In this document: positions 6,036 to 12,055 of the stretch, one piece after another
Layout of the letters: every line of letters begins with the position of its first letter
How positions within the stretch are numbered: position 1 is the first letter of the stretch
Assembly (NCBI GenBank): GCA_910587135.1
Contig: CAJULF010000070.1
Span: 1-12,055, forward strand
Length of the DNA: 12,055 bases
From: an uncultured Oscillospiraceae bacterium
GTDB lineage: Bacteria > Bacillota > Clostridia > Oscillospirales > Ruminococcaceae
Reading direction: 5' to 3'
Made by a program: the position numbers and the translations under genes
Notes under the pieces: generated by a model
Told to the model about the DNA's origin: nothing
What the model saw: the letters and a program-made list of their open reading frames with translations, nothing else
Databases searched by the model: none

Positions 6036-8324
6036 TTATCTTCCTACCGTGACCGCTATAACACTTATATCGTCCTCTCTGCCGTTTTCGGCGGCTCTGG
6101 CAGCGCGGGCTATCTTTTCGGAAAGCTCCTTGGCGGGAGTGTCGGCGCTCAGCTCACGCGAGAGCCACTCCTCGTCCAGCACCGCGCCGTCGGTAGTCAT
6201 AATTATTTTGTCACCTGGGGAAACAGTGAATTTCTGAGCGGGAACGGTAAGCTTTCCGCCCATGCCCGCGGGCGGCGATGACAGACTGGCGCGCAGCAGT
6301 TTATCGGCGGATTTTATGTAGGTGGTTGCTGCGCCCGCCTTGTAAACGGCGCACTCCCCGCTGTTAAGGTCTATCTTACAGATATCAAGTGTGGCAAAGC
6401 TCTCGTCGGTGCTTTTTACCATAAGAACGGTATTTACCGTTTCCAAAGCTGCCGAAAGGGTAAACCCTCCTTTAAGCAGGCGGGATATCACCGAACAAGC
6501 CATAGCCGAATCTATACGGGCTCTGCTGCCACTGCCCATACCGTCGGAAAGCACTATATAAAGAGCGCCCTGCGCGTCGGTAAAGCTATCATAGCAGTCG
6601 CCGCAGACGCGGTTTTTGCCGCGGCTGAGCTGAAACGCGCCTATCTCGGCGGAGAGTGTGCAGCGCTCCTGCGCGGTAAGCCGCCAGCGCTTTTTTGGCG
6701 AGCTTTTATCCGCAGGACCGCCCGCGCTTATCTGCGGCAGCTCCAGTTCTCTGCCGAGAACCCCTATCAAAAGCTCCCCGAGATAGGAACGGTCAACGCG
6801 CGGCTCACTGTCGCCGTAGGCTTCAAGGGACATTCTTCCCTGCTTATCCGTCGATACGAAAGCTTTAGCTCCCTCCATGCCGCACTCCCGCAGCAGCTTT
6901 TCTACTCGCCGCTCCGCGGATTTATTGAGAGAGCCGCGCCCCATACAGCCCATATCCCGCAGAATATCGTGAACTCCCTCAAGCTGATCGGTGTAGATGC
7001 GCCGAAGCTCCTTTATGCGCTGCTCGTCCGCGGCGGCAGATAAATAACGCTTATACTCCGCCATAACGGAACGCGCCACGACATCGCCGTTTTTGCAGTC
7101 CTCCGCACATTCGGCGCTCAGGGAGCTGCCGTTTATCTCTTCTCCGCTGCGCACACGCTTCATAAGCCGCTCAAACTCGCCGCGGAACAGCTCGTATTTC
7201 TCGCCCCAGCAGGTCATGCTGTTGGGGCAGGTCTTGCAGGCTCTGTCGGCGGCACGCTCCGCCGCCTGCTCCAAGGTAGCGCCGTATTTTCTGTCAAGCG
7301 TATCGGCAGCGGCTGTAAGCCCCGTACCTATACCAGCTATCGCGTCCGCCGCAAAGCACAGGCGCTCTCTAAGCATCATGGCAACGGTGCTGTCGGAGAA
7401 CTCCTTTTCGGAAGAGCGTACCTTTTCCACGGGCAATACCACAAATAACAACCCCGCGGCGGCGGCTTCTATCACAAGGCTCCAGTTTCCCTCATCTATA
7501 CCTCCCACAAGAGCGCCCGAGCAGCAGAAGAACACAAATCCTGCCGCTCTGGTCAGCTTGCCGTATTTCGTGAGGAAACAGCTTACAACCACCGCGAAGC
7601 AGACAGCCGCCGCACCGCGCCCTATGTTTGCGCTTGCCGCGCAAAGTCCCGCCATTGAGGATAGCCCGAAAACCGCACAGTAAGCCAGTCCGCGCCGCGC
7701 CGTTACGGCAAGCAGCAAAAAGCCCAGCGCCAGTCTGCCGACGTTAAGGAACGGATAGTCCAGCACCCCGAGAGCCATAAAGCCGAGAGCCGTTATAACA
7801 GCCGCCTTCGCGCAGTCCCGCGGCTCGGATATATCAAAGCCCCTTATAGAAACGGATTCGGAAATAAGGCTGACACAGGCGGCAAAAATACCCGCCGCAA
7901 TCGCCGCAATTATAGTAAAAATAAGCTGTGAAGGCTCCGTTACCTCCGCGGAACGCGGAAAAAAACAGGCGAGAGCCGCCGCCAGTGCCCGCAAAGCAGC
8001 CCGCAGCTTGCTGTTGCGCATATCGGGAATAAGCCGCGCGGCAAGGACTATTGCCATACCCGAGAGATTTATAAGCCCGTCGGGCAGCCCGTGCAGCAGC
8101 GCCCCGAATATCCCGCCGAACAGAACGCTGAAGCATTTGCCGCCCGAAAGCCCCGCAGCCAGCGCCGAAGATGATGGCGCGGCGGACAGCGAGGAAGCCC
8201 CGAGTTCCATTGCAAAGCCGGCTATGCTCCAGATAAGGTTGTCCTTTACAAATTCGGCAGACAAGGCTTTTGCTTTTGTCTTTGTTTTTTTAAGGATCAC
8301 GGTATTTTCTTTTGTTTCCGTCAT
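6036..8324 (-). CDS. spoIIE: SpoIIE, stage II sporulation PP2C phosphatase
   Basis: This 762-aa membrane protein dephosphorylates the anti-anti-sigma factor SpoIIAA, releasing sigma-F in the forespore after asymmetric division; in Bacillus it also binds FtsZ. Residues about 30-300 form a run of hydrophobic, Ala/Leu-rich membrane segments (about ten expected). A central region (about 300-555) carries the Cys motif CKTCPNSMTCW (363-373). The C-terminal PPM/SpoIIE domain (about 556-762) shows GD (575-576), SDGMGSG (593-599), TTDGAVLD (711-717) and the terminal DD (751-752), all expected for metal-dependent phosphatase activity. The start ATG at 8324 is supported by AAAGGA eight nt upstream; a longer open frame to 8444 lacks a good ribosome site and would add non-family residues. 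Length is near the usual 800-830. Confidence 0.95.
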   Translation of the reverse strand: MTETKENTVILKKTKTKAKALSAEFVKDNLIWSIAGFAMELGASSLSAAPSSSALAAGLSGGKCFSVLFGGIFGALLHGLPDGLINLSGMAIVLAARLIPDMRNSKLRAALRALAAALACFFPRSAEVTEPSQLIFTIIAAIAAGIFAACVSLISESVSIRGFDISEPRDCAKAAVITALGFMALGVLDYPFLNVGRLALGFLLLAVTARRGLAYCAVFGLSSMAGLCAASANIGRGAAAVCFAVVVSCFLTKYGKLTRAAGFVFFCCSGALVGGIDEGNWSLVIEAAAAGLLFVVLPVEKVRSSEKEFSDSTVAMMLRERLCFAADAIAGIGTGLTAAADTLDRKYGATLEQAAERAADRACKTCPNSMTCWGEKYELFRGEFERLMKRVRSGEEINGSSLSAECAEDCKNGDVVARSVMAEYKRYLSAAADEQRIKELRRIYTDQLEGVHDILRDMGCMGRGSLNKSAERRVEKLLRECGMEGAKAFVSTDKQGRMSLEAYGDSEPRVDRSYLGELLIGVLGRELELPQISAGGPADKSSPKKRWRLTAQERCTLSAEIGAFQLSRGKNRVCGDCYDSFTDAQGALYIVLSDGMGSGSRARIDSAMACSVISRLLKGGFTLSAALETVNTVLMVKSTDESFATLDICKIDLNSGECAVYKAGAATTYIKSADKLLRASLSSPPAGMGGKLTVPAQKFTVSPGDKIIMTTDGAVLDEEWLSRELSADTPAKELSEKIARAARAAENGREDDISVIAVTVGR

Positions 8325-8382
8325 GATTAACGTCCTTTCGCAATATATTTTCCCCGCGGCAGATATAATGCCGCCGAGATAA

Positions 8383-8416
8383 ATAGTATCACTTTTTGAA
8401 TAAAAAAACTGTCGCA
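8383..8416 (-). promoter_or_regulatory. Possible Spo0A-dependent promoter of spoIIE
   Basis: On the minus strand, TGATACTAT gives an extended -10 (TACTAT, complement of 8383-8388). It starts 21 bp after TGCGACA (complement of 8410-8416), a 6-of-7 match to the Spo0A box (TTCGACA). In Bacillus the spoIIE and spoIIG promoters use sigma-A with unusually wide spacing and Spo0A boxes at -35, and this layout matches that. The leader would be about 50 nt. Confidence 0.45.
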
Positions 8417-8471
8417 AGCGGTTGTAAATAAATGTAAGGTGCAAGGGAATAATATATTTTCATAAAAGCCT

Positions 8472-8500
8472 TTGACAAAACGGCTCAAATATGATATAAT
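8472..8500 (+). promoter_or_regulatory. Consensus sigma-A promoter
   Basis: TTGACA (8472-8477), a 17-bp spacer and TATAAT (8495-8500) match the vegetative consensus exactly. The start would fall at about 8506. It drives the structured leader RNA and probably the TPR-like gene at 8721, divergent from spoIIE. Confidence 0.85.
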
Positions 8501-8505
8501 TATTA

Positions 8506-8684
8506 GAAACAAGGGGTTGATGTAAGAGGTAATATTTAGCAGTTCGACATATACCAAAAATCACGCGCAACACCTTAGAGGGTGTTTTCCCCTCATCACT
8601 TGACTTTTGGCAAATTTTTCGCAGGGCGCTCCCCAGGCGGAGCGAATGCATATATCAGTGAACATTTCGGCGAGGACTTGTTCC
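8506..8684 (+). ncRNA. Structured leader or small RNA of unknown class
   Basis: The 214-nt stretch between the promoter and the gene at 8721 folds well by eye. GAAACAAG at the predicted 5' end (8506-8513) pairs with CTTGTTCC (8677-8684). ATAT/GC/TTCG segments near 8532-8546 pair with CGAA/GC/ATAT near 8643-8654. An arm forms from 8554-8563 with 8601-8610, capped by AACACC (8569-8574) with GGTGTT (8581-8586). A further hairpin pairs 8627-8632 with 8639-8644. A closing stem beginning at the transcription start suggests a discrete RNA about 180 nt long. A 6S-like RNA is conceivable from size and closed shape, but no diagnostic motif was recognised, and a cis-acting leader is equally possible. 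No clear terminator follows. Confidence 0.4.
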
Positions 8685-8720
8685 GCGCGGTGCTAAAATT
8701 TTAAAATTAAGGAGATAATC

Positions 8721-9131
8721 ATGAACGTAGAGTTTGAGGCGGCATTGCAGTATATCAATATGGAGAGCTACGACAATGCCATAGAGCATCTTAACAAGGC
8801 GATAGACAAGGAAATGGAGGACGGAAACGAGGGTACGGCGATGGAATACCGCTGTGTTCTCGGAGAACTTCTTGCCAACCTTGACAGAAAAGAGGAAGCG
8901 CGCGACGAATTTGCCGCTGTGGTAGACTACTGCGATTTCTCCAACGGTCTGCCAAATCAGAAGATAATTGCGGGCGCTTTCATCAAGGCTATCGACGAGG
9001 GCGGTCCGCTGCCGCGATTCGACGGCGGTGCTGCGGGAGCTTCGGCTAAGCGCGATCCGAGCGTTCCGCTTATCCCAAAGCCCGTGCAGAACAAATCCTT
9101 TATTACAAGACAAATGAATAAGAGAAAGTGA
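8721..9131 (+). CDS. Small TPR-like protein of unknown function
   Basis: A 136-aa soluble acidic-to-neutral protein. Residues about 3-36 and 40-75 read as two helix-turn-helix tetratricopeptide-like repeats (for example ALQYINMESYDNAIEHLNKAI and ELLANLDRKEEARDEFAAVV), usually a protein-binding fold. The C-terminal third is Gly/Ala/Pro-rich and ends with a basic tail (RQMNKRK). No signal peptide or membrane segment is seen. The start is secure: AAGGAG at 8709-8714 lies six nt upstream. It is the first gene behind the strong promoter at 8472-8500 and the structured RNA. The next gene, the deaminase, is separated from it by a nested insertion element, so the two may once have been closer. Partner and role unknown. 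Confidence 0.8.
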   Translation: MNVEFEAALQYINMESYDNAIEHLNKAIDKEMEDGNEGTAMEYRCVLGELLANLDRKEEARDEFAAVVDYCDFSNGLPNQKIIAGAFIKAIDEGGPLPRFDGGAAGASAKRDPSVPLIPKPVQNKSFITRQMNKRK

Positions 9132-9150
9132 TAATTCAAGCCGGATAACC

Positions 9151-9382
9151 TTAGAACCTGTTTTCACAAGATTATGCACGCATCTTTTCGGCATATTTGC
9201 CCATGACTGCGTTGAGGCAACACCTCGCAAAGCACACGCTTTGTGGTTTGCAAGTGTCTTGATTTGTACGGTGTTCCCTAAAAATTTTTTGACGGGCAGC
9301 AGAAAGACTGCGAAATCTTGCCTTGTTTTTGACAAAATTCGCCCGAAAACCCACGCACAAATCTTGTTAAGACAGTTTTTTA
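9151..9382. mobile_element. Disrupted MITE of the glgB-glgC family, outer element
   Basis: The left end (TTAGAACCTGTTTTCACAAG) matches the left end of the 2878-3065 element, and the complement of the right end shares CTGT and ACAAGATT with the left. Direct TTA triplets at 9151-9153 and 9380-9382 bracket it. The interior TTGACGGGC(A/T)G near 9289-9299 also matches the other copy. It is longer (about 232 bp) because a second, unrelated element is inserted at 9212-9282. It ends a few bases before the ribosome site of the deaminase gene. Confidence 0.7.
9212..9282. mobile_element. Inner miniature element, decayed relative of 5791-5971
   Basis: GGCAACACC at 9216-9224 and GGTGTTCCC at 9270-9278 correspond to the ends of the 5791-5971 element, and the flanks TTGA and TAAA resemble its TTAA. 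The interior is much shorter (about 63 bp body) and partly self-complementary. It lies inside the outer element just after CGTTG, a position uninterrupted in the intact copy at 2878-3065. Confidence 0.65.
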
Positions 9383-9399
9383 ACATCGGAGGGATACCC

Positions 9400-9888
9400 A
9401 TGCAAAGACGTGATAAGACGAATTATTATCTTGACATAGCTTCAACCGTCGCGGAGCGGAGCACCTGTCTGCGCCGCTGCTTCGGCGCGATAATCGTCAG
9501 CCGCGACGAGATAATCGCGACCGGCTATAACGGCGCTCCGCGCGGACGGGTGAACTGCTCCGATCTCGGGAGCTGTCTGAGAGAGCGGCTGAATATCCCC
9601 AAGGGACAGCGCTACGAGCTGTGCCGCTCGGTGCACGCGGAGGCTAACTGTATAATAAGCGCGCCCAGGTGTGATATGATAGGCTCAACGCTGTATCTTG
9701 CCTGCCACGACGCGAAAACGGGCGAGTTGTTCGGCGATGTGGAGCCGTGCTCCATGTGCAAGCGTCAGATAATCAACGCGGGTATAGAAAGGGTTATTAT
9801 CCGAGTTACCCCCACGGAGTACAAAACGCTGTCCGTAAGCGACTGGATAGAAAACGACGAGAGCCTTGTCGGAAGCGAGGGATACTGA
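9400..9888 (+). CDS. dCMP/cytidylate deaminase family protein (ComEB-like)
   Basis: This 162-aa zinc enzyme should deaminate dCMP to dUMP, feeding thymidylate synthesis. The signature is clear: TGYNGAPRG (41-49), zinc His79 and catalytic Glu81 in HAEAN, and zinc Cys117 and Cys120 in PCSMCKRQIINAGI. In Bacillus the comparable gene is comEB, but no competence genes are visible here, so only the deaminase role is proposed. The ATG at 9400 has GGAGGG (9388-9393) upstream; the open frame continues further 5' into the insertion element, but that part is not protein-like. Its stop codon directly abuts the start of rsmA, indicating translational coupling. Its own promoter was not found; the nested element upstream may have separated it from an older one. 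Confidence 0.92.
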   Translation: MQRRDKTNYYLDIASTVAERSTCLRRCFGAIIVSRDEIIATGYNGAPRGRVNCSDLGSCLRERLNIPKGQRYELCRSVHAEANCIISAPRCDMIGSTLYLACHDAKTGELFGDVEPCSMCKRQIINAGIERVIIRVTPTEYKTLSVSDWIENDESLVGSEGY

Positions 9889-10740
9889 TTGCGGCTGACG
9901 GATATCAAGGAAATAAAAAGACTTTTTGAAATGAGCGGTTTTTCTTTTTCAAAATCGCTCGGTCAGAATTTTCTTATAAACCCCGCGGTGTGTCCGAAGA
10001 TTGCGGAGCTGGGCGGCTGTAAAAAAGGCGTATGCGCGCTGGAGATCGGCACGGGCGTGGGAGTGCTTACCCGCGAACTGGCAGAGCGCTGCGACAAGGT
10101 GGTCGCGGTGGAGATAGACAGGCGGCTCGAACCGATTTTAAAAGAAACGCTGGCGGATTACGACAATGTTGAGGTCGTTTTCGCGGATATTATGGAGATA
10201 GACGCGGCGAGGCTTATCGAGGAAAAATTCGGGGGCAGCGAGGCGGTTGTCTGCGCGAATCTTCCTTATTATATAACCTCGCCCGTTATTATGCGCGTTC
10301 TGGAAAGCCGTCTGCCTGTTTCCGCTATGACGGTAATGGTTCAGAAGGAGGCGGCGGACAGGATATGCGCAAAGCCGGGCACAAGGGAATGCGGCGCGAT
10401 ATCACTTGCGGTGAGCTATTACAGCGAACCTAAAATGCTTTTCGGAGTGAGCCGCGGCAGCTTTATGCCCTCGCCGAACGTGGACAGCGCGGTAATAAGG
10501 CTGGATATCAAACGGGAGCTTCCGCTTGAGCCGGACACGGAAAAGCGTCTTTTCCGCATAATCCGCGCGGCTTTTTCGCAAAGAAGAAAGCAGCTTGTAA
10601 ATCCGCTTTCCGCGGAGCTTGGGAAAAGCAAGGCGGAGATTGCGGAGCTTCTTGCGGACTGCGGGATAAAGACTACCGCGCGGGCAGAGGAGCTTACAAT
10701 GGAGGAGTTTATCGGAATTGCCGGGAGGAGCGTGCTGTGA
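9889..10740 (+). CDS. rsmA: RsmA (KsgA), 16S rRNA dimethyladenosine transferase
   Basis: This 283-aa SAM-dependent methyltransferase dimethylates two adjacent adenines near the 3' end of 16S rRNA during small-subunit maturation. Visible motifs are LGQNFL (24-29), the SAM loop EIGTGVG (52-58), the acidic strand end AVEID (73-77), the catalytic NLPYYI (124-129), and PSPNVDSAVI (194-203), followed by the small C-terminal helical domain. The start is TTG at 9889, immediately after the deaminase TGA, with GAGGG upstream; the family-typical N-terminus (RLTDIKEIKRLFE) supports it over a later ATG. Its end overlaps the VOC gene by four bases. A 24-bp stretch (10498-10521) is repeated exactly at 11107-11130, next to a remnant of another rsmA tail. 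Confidence 0.96.
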   Translation: MRLTDIKEIKRLFEMSGFSFSKSLGQNFLINPAVCPKIAELGGCKKGVCALEIGTGVGVLTRELAERCDKVVAVEIDRRLEPILKETLADYDNVEVVFADIMEIDAARLIEEKFGGSEAVVCANLPYYITSPVIMRVLESRLPVSAMTVMVQKEAADRICAKPGTRECGAISLAVSYYSEPKMLFGVSRGSFMPSPNVDSAVIRLDIKRELPLEPDTEKRLFRIIRAAFSQRRKQLVNPLSAELGKSKAEIAELLADCGIKTTARAEELTMEEFIGIAGRSVL

Positions 10741-11084
10741 AAATCGGTGAGGTATGCCTGCAAACAAACGATGTTGTGCGTTTGGCAAATTTTTATAAAA
10801 CGCTGTTTAATATTGACAATGGCAGCGATGATAAGGTACATCAATTTATAATATGCGAGGAAACGGCACTTACCGTTTTTAATGACGGAAAACCGCATGC
10901 TCAAAACTCGCAAAGCATATGCCTTGCTTTTACGGCAGACGACGTTGATGCGGAATACGAGCGCTTAAAATCGTTGGGCGTTAAAATAAACGAACCGCCA
11001 ACGCTTCGCCCATGGGGCGCGAAAAATGTCAGTTTTTTCGACCCCGACGGCAATCTTATTATTTTCCGCAGTTTTAAGAAATAA
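10737..11084 (+). CDS. VOC-superfamily (glyoxalase/bleomycin-resistance fold) protein
   Basis: A 115-aa protein with a single vicinal oxygen chelate module: the N-terminal strand IGEVCLQTNDVVRLANFYKTLFNI and the C-terminal GAKNVSFFDPDGNLIIFRSF are typical of the fold. Members include glyoxalases, dioxygenases and drug-binding proteins, and the substrate cannot be told. The position that holds the first metal-ligand His in many members is occupied by Glu5 or Val6 here, so metal-dependent catalysis is uncertain. It starts with GTG at 10737, overlapping the rsmA stop (GTGA) with GGGAGG about 9-10 nt upstream, so translation should be coupled. The coding sequence looks more AT-rich than rsmA, and together with the displaced rsmA tail downstream this suggests acquisition by recombination. 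Confidence 0.88.
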   Translation: MKIGEVCLQTNDVVRLANFYKTLFNIDNGSDDKVHQFIICEETALTVFNDGKPHAQNSQSICLAFTADDVDAEYERLKSLGVKINEPPTLRPWGAKNVSFFDPDGNLIIFRSFKK

Positions 11085-11106
11085 TCAAACCGAATGAGGT
11101 GAAAAA

Positions 11107-11175
11107 AGGCTGGATATCAAACGGGAGCTTACGCTGGATGAATTTATACGGCTTTCCGAAAAAAGCGCGTTATAA
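11107..11175 (+). pseudogene. Remnant of a second rsmA 3' end
   Basis: Read in frame this gives RLDIKREL followed by TLDEFIRLSEKSAL and a TAA stop. The first eight residues are identical to RsmA 204-211 (24 identical bases with 10498-10521). The rest resembles the RsmA C-terminus (LTMEEFIGIAGRSVL) with about two-thirds base identity. The codons between, about 57, are missing; the junction lies in GGAGCTT, which occurs at both places in rsmA, as expected for a microhomology deletion. It has no start codon or ribosome site and is not expected to be translated. Confidence 0.75.
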
Positions 11176-11221
11176 CGCGAAACATATTTGAAATAATACA
11201 CGGAAAACGGCGAAAATGTTG

Positions 11222-11250
11222 TTGACAGTGCAATATACCCATGGTATAAT
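11222..11250 (+). promoter_or_regulatory. Consensus promoter for the small coupled gene pair
   Basis: TTGACA (11222-11227), a 17-bp spacer and TATAAT (11245-11250) preceded by TGG give a consensus sigma-A promoter with extended -10. The start falls near 11257. It precedes the tiny ORF at 11288-11419 and the membrane protein at 11416-11763. Confidence 0.85.
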
Positions 11251-11287
11251 ATAATAGACATACACAAATACGGGAGTTTCCACCGTA

Positions 11288-11419
11288 TTGTCGGAATTGT
11301 CAGTGATGGTCTCGGCTGAAGAAATTTATGACAATGATTTGCAGGAAATCTCTGTTACGTTGTCTGTTGAAGAATTTGCGAAGATTGTGCAGACTAAAGA
11401 TTGGAGTTGGTATAAATGA
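11288..11419 (+). CDS. Tiny ORF upstream of and overlapping a membrane protein gene
   Basis: A 43-codon frame starting with TTG at 11288 (GGGAG about 11 nt upstream) or a 37-codon frame from ATG at 11306 ends with TGA at 11417-11419. The last residues read VEEFAKIVQTKDWSWYK. The stop overlaps the next ATG as ATGA, a pattern of translational coupling, and the frame is open from just after the predicted transcription start. It is acidic, with no membrane segment, and no family was recognised. It may be a real small protein, a leader peptide, or the 3' remnant of a longer gene whose 5' part was lost in the rearrangement upstream. The start is uncertain. Confidence 0.45.
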   Translation: MSELSVMVSAEEIYDNDLQEISVTLSVEEFAKIVQTKDWSWYK

Positions 11420-11763
11420 CACAAAAAGCAAACTCATCAAAACACATTTTGATACGTATCGCGATTATCTTGGCAGTATGTGCGTTGCTCGCGGGAGCAC
11501 TCAGACTCATTTGGGTAATTCGCTGCAACGTCTTATTCGAGGGCTGGGTTCTTTCCGGATATGGGTTTGAGGAAGGCATTTTCCCCCAGAAAATCACAGC
11601 CGCGGATATGGCTGTGGTGGATGACGTACTCGGCGATAACGGAATATCCTACAAGCTTAACGAGGAGGGCAACCTTGTGGTTGTACGCAATTATGAGGAA
11701 GAAAAAGCAAAAGTTCTTCTGAAAAACTGCGGATATGAATTTGACGGCTATATTGTAGAATGA
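11416..11763 (+). CDS. Small single-pass membrane protein
   Basis: A 115-aa protein with a basic N-terminus and one membrane segment (about residues 12-35, ILIRIAIILAVCALLAGALRLIWVI), then an acidic extra-membrane domain of about 75 residues. The segment ADMAVVDDVLGDNGISYKLNEEGNLVVVRNYEEEKAKVLLKNCGY has the alpha-beta-beta-alpha-beta rhythm seen in ring-building motifs of YscJ/FliF- or SpoIIIAG-like proteins, but this is an impression from pattern only. GGAG (11403-11406) precedes the ATG, and the start overlaps the stop of the tiny upstream ORF. The repeat copy 3 unit begins seven bases after its stop. Function unknown. Confidence 0.75.
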   Translation: MTQKANSSKHILIRIAIILAVCALLAGALRLIWVIRCNVLFEGWVLSGYGFEEGIFPQKITAADMAVVDDVLGDNGISYKLNEEGNLVVVRNYEEEKAKVLLKNCGYEFDGYIVE

Positions 11764-11770
11764 TATCTGT

Positions 11771-11794
11771 ACCCCTCGCCGAATGACGAGGGGT
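11771..11794 (+). terminator. Left flanking hairpin of repeat copy 3
   Basis: A perfect 8-bp stem ACCCCTCG/CGAGGGGT with an 8-nt loop lies seven bases after the membrane protein stop. It has the stem of a terminator, but the T-tract is missing because the repeat core follows at once. A similar but imperfect hairpin lies at 11979-12000 on the far side of the core. Confidence 0.6.
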
Positions 11795-11978
11795 CAGCTT
11801 GTAGAAAATGCTTATATGCAGCGCAATGTCGGCGCATGAAATTTCAAAAAGTGCGCATTTGCCGAATGGCAAATGCGCACGGTTTCCGCAGTCGCGCAGA
11901 GCGAAGCGGAGCGTGAGTGCGGAAATTTTGAAATTTTTTTAAATAATCCGCTTTTGGTCAACCTTTATATACAGTCTG
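11795..11978 (+). repeat. Structured CAG...CTG repeat element, copy 3
   Basis: A 184-bp core, same orientation as copies 1 and 2. It begins CAGCTTGTAGAAAATGC and ends CTTTATATACAGTCTG. Helices: 11839-11849 with 11926-11936 (same 11-bp closing stem as the others); a 13-bp hairpin 11851-11863 with 11868-11880 whose stem has GCATTTGCC/GGCAAATGC where copies 1 and 2 have TTTGCG/CGCAAA; and 11883-11890 with 11918-11925. The altered but still paired stems are the best sign of selection on, or transposition through, a folded form. Confidence 0.8.
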
Positions 11979-12000
11979 ACCCCGCCTAACGGCGAGGAGT
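11979..12000 (+). repeat. Right flanking hairpin of repeat copy 3
   Basis: ACCCCGCC, a short loop and GGCGAGGAGT form an imperfect hairpin related to the left hairpin at 11771-11794 (aligned with a 2-base gap). No T-tract follows. The remaining bases to the window end show no feature. Confidence 0.55.
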
Positions 12001-12055
12001 ATATAAAGAGAAGAGCAAAACATCCCTAAAGAAGCTAAAGGGCAAAGAAAATTAA

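Noticed and set aside
8325..8444. A longer N-terminus for SpoIIE starting at 8444.
   Set aside because: The extension crosses the predicted promoter and lacks a ribosome site, while the ATG at 8324 has a good one.
8543..8549. A perfect Spo0A box word (TTCGACA) downstream of the 8472-8500 promoter.
   Set aside because: It is a 7-base word inside a likely RNA helix and about 160 bp from the predicted spoIIE -10, so it is weaker evidence than the box at 8410-8416.
8643..8700. A 16-codon ORF (ATG at 8647) in the leader of the TPR-like gene, as a leader peptide.
   Set aside because: The GGAG is too close to the ATG, and the segment is part of a paired RNA arm.
9241..9399. A longer N-terminus for the deaminase.
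   Set aside because: The upstream frame is insertion-element sequence; GGAGGG directly before the ATG at 9400 and the family N-terminus fix the start.
126..12000. CRISPR array, from repeated units with hairpins.
   Set aside because: The three copies are kilobases apart, lie in separate intergenic regions, and have no regular spacers.

Overview
The window looks like chromosome from a spore-forming, glycogen-storing member of the Clostridia, most likely a gut Ruminococcaceae/Oscillospiraceae relative. This is inferred from a glgB-glgC-glgD operon with a degenerate GlgD, a full-length SpoIIE, Firmicutes-type promoters and ribosome binding sites, and many small non-coding repeat elements between genes. 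No species can be assigned from the sequence alone.

Layout. Positions 443-5117 (minus strand) hold a glycogen synthesis operon transcribed glgB, glgC, glgD, from a predicted promoter near 5399-5427 through a structured leader of about 275 nt. A 188-bp inverted-repeat element (2878-3065) sits between glgB and glgC, inserted exactly at the glgB stop codon. Positions 5430-6035 hold no protein gene but contain a plus-strand promoter, a structured hairpin-flanked repeat and a second kind of inverted-repeat element. spoIIE (6036-8324, minus) follows, with a likely Spo0A-type promoter. From 8472 rightwards the genes are on the plus strand: a consensus promoter, a structured leader or non-coding RNA (8506-8684), a TPR-like protein, a nested pair of miniature elements, a dCMP deaminase, rsmA and a VOC-family protein (the last three abut or overlap), a displaced rsmA tail remnant, and a promoter driving a tiny ORF coupled to a small membrane protein.

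The most unusual feature is a repeat family of three members (cores 168-362, 5591-5756, 11795-11978), all in the same orientation. Each core begins CAG, ends CTG, and folds into a multibranched structure whose helices are kept by compensating changes between copies. Each core is flanked on both sides by a locus-specific terminator-like hairpin, so that left and right hairpins match each other within a locus but not between loci. Copy 2 has its own promoter and no downstream gene, so it may be a free-standing RNA of about 220 nt. Two further inverted-repeat (MITE-like) families are present; one member of one family lies inside a member of the other.

GlgC makes ADP-glucose, GlgD is the predicted non-catalytic partner, and GlgB introduces alpha-1,6 branches. 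SpoIIE activates the forespore sigma factor after asymmetric division. RsmA and the deaminase are housekeeping. No complete new protein system was found; the novelty lies in the intergenic structured elements and the rearranged rsmA 3' end.
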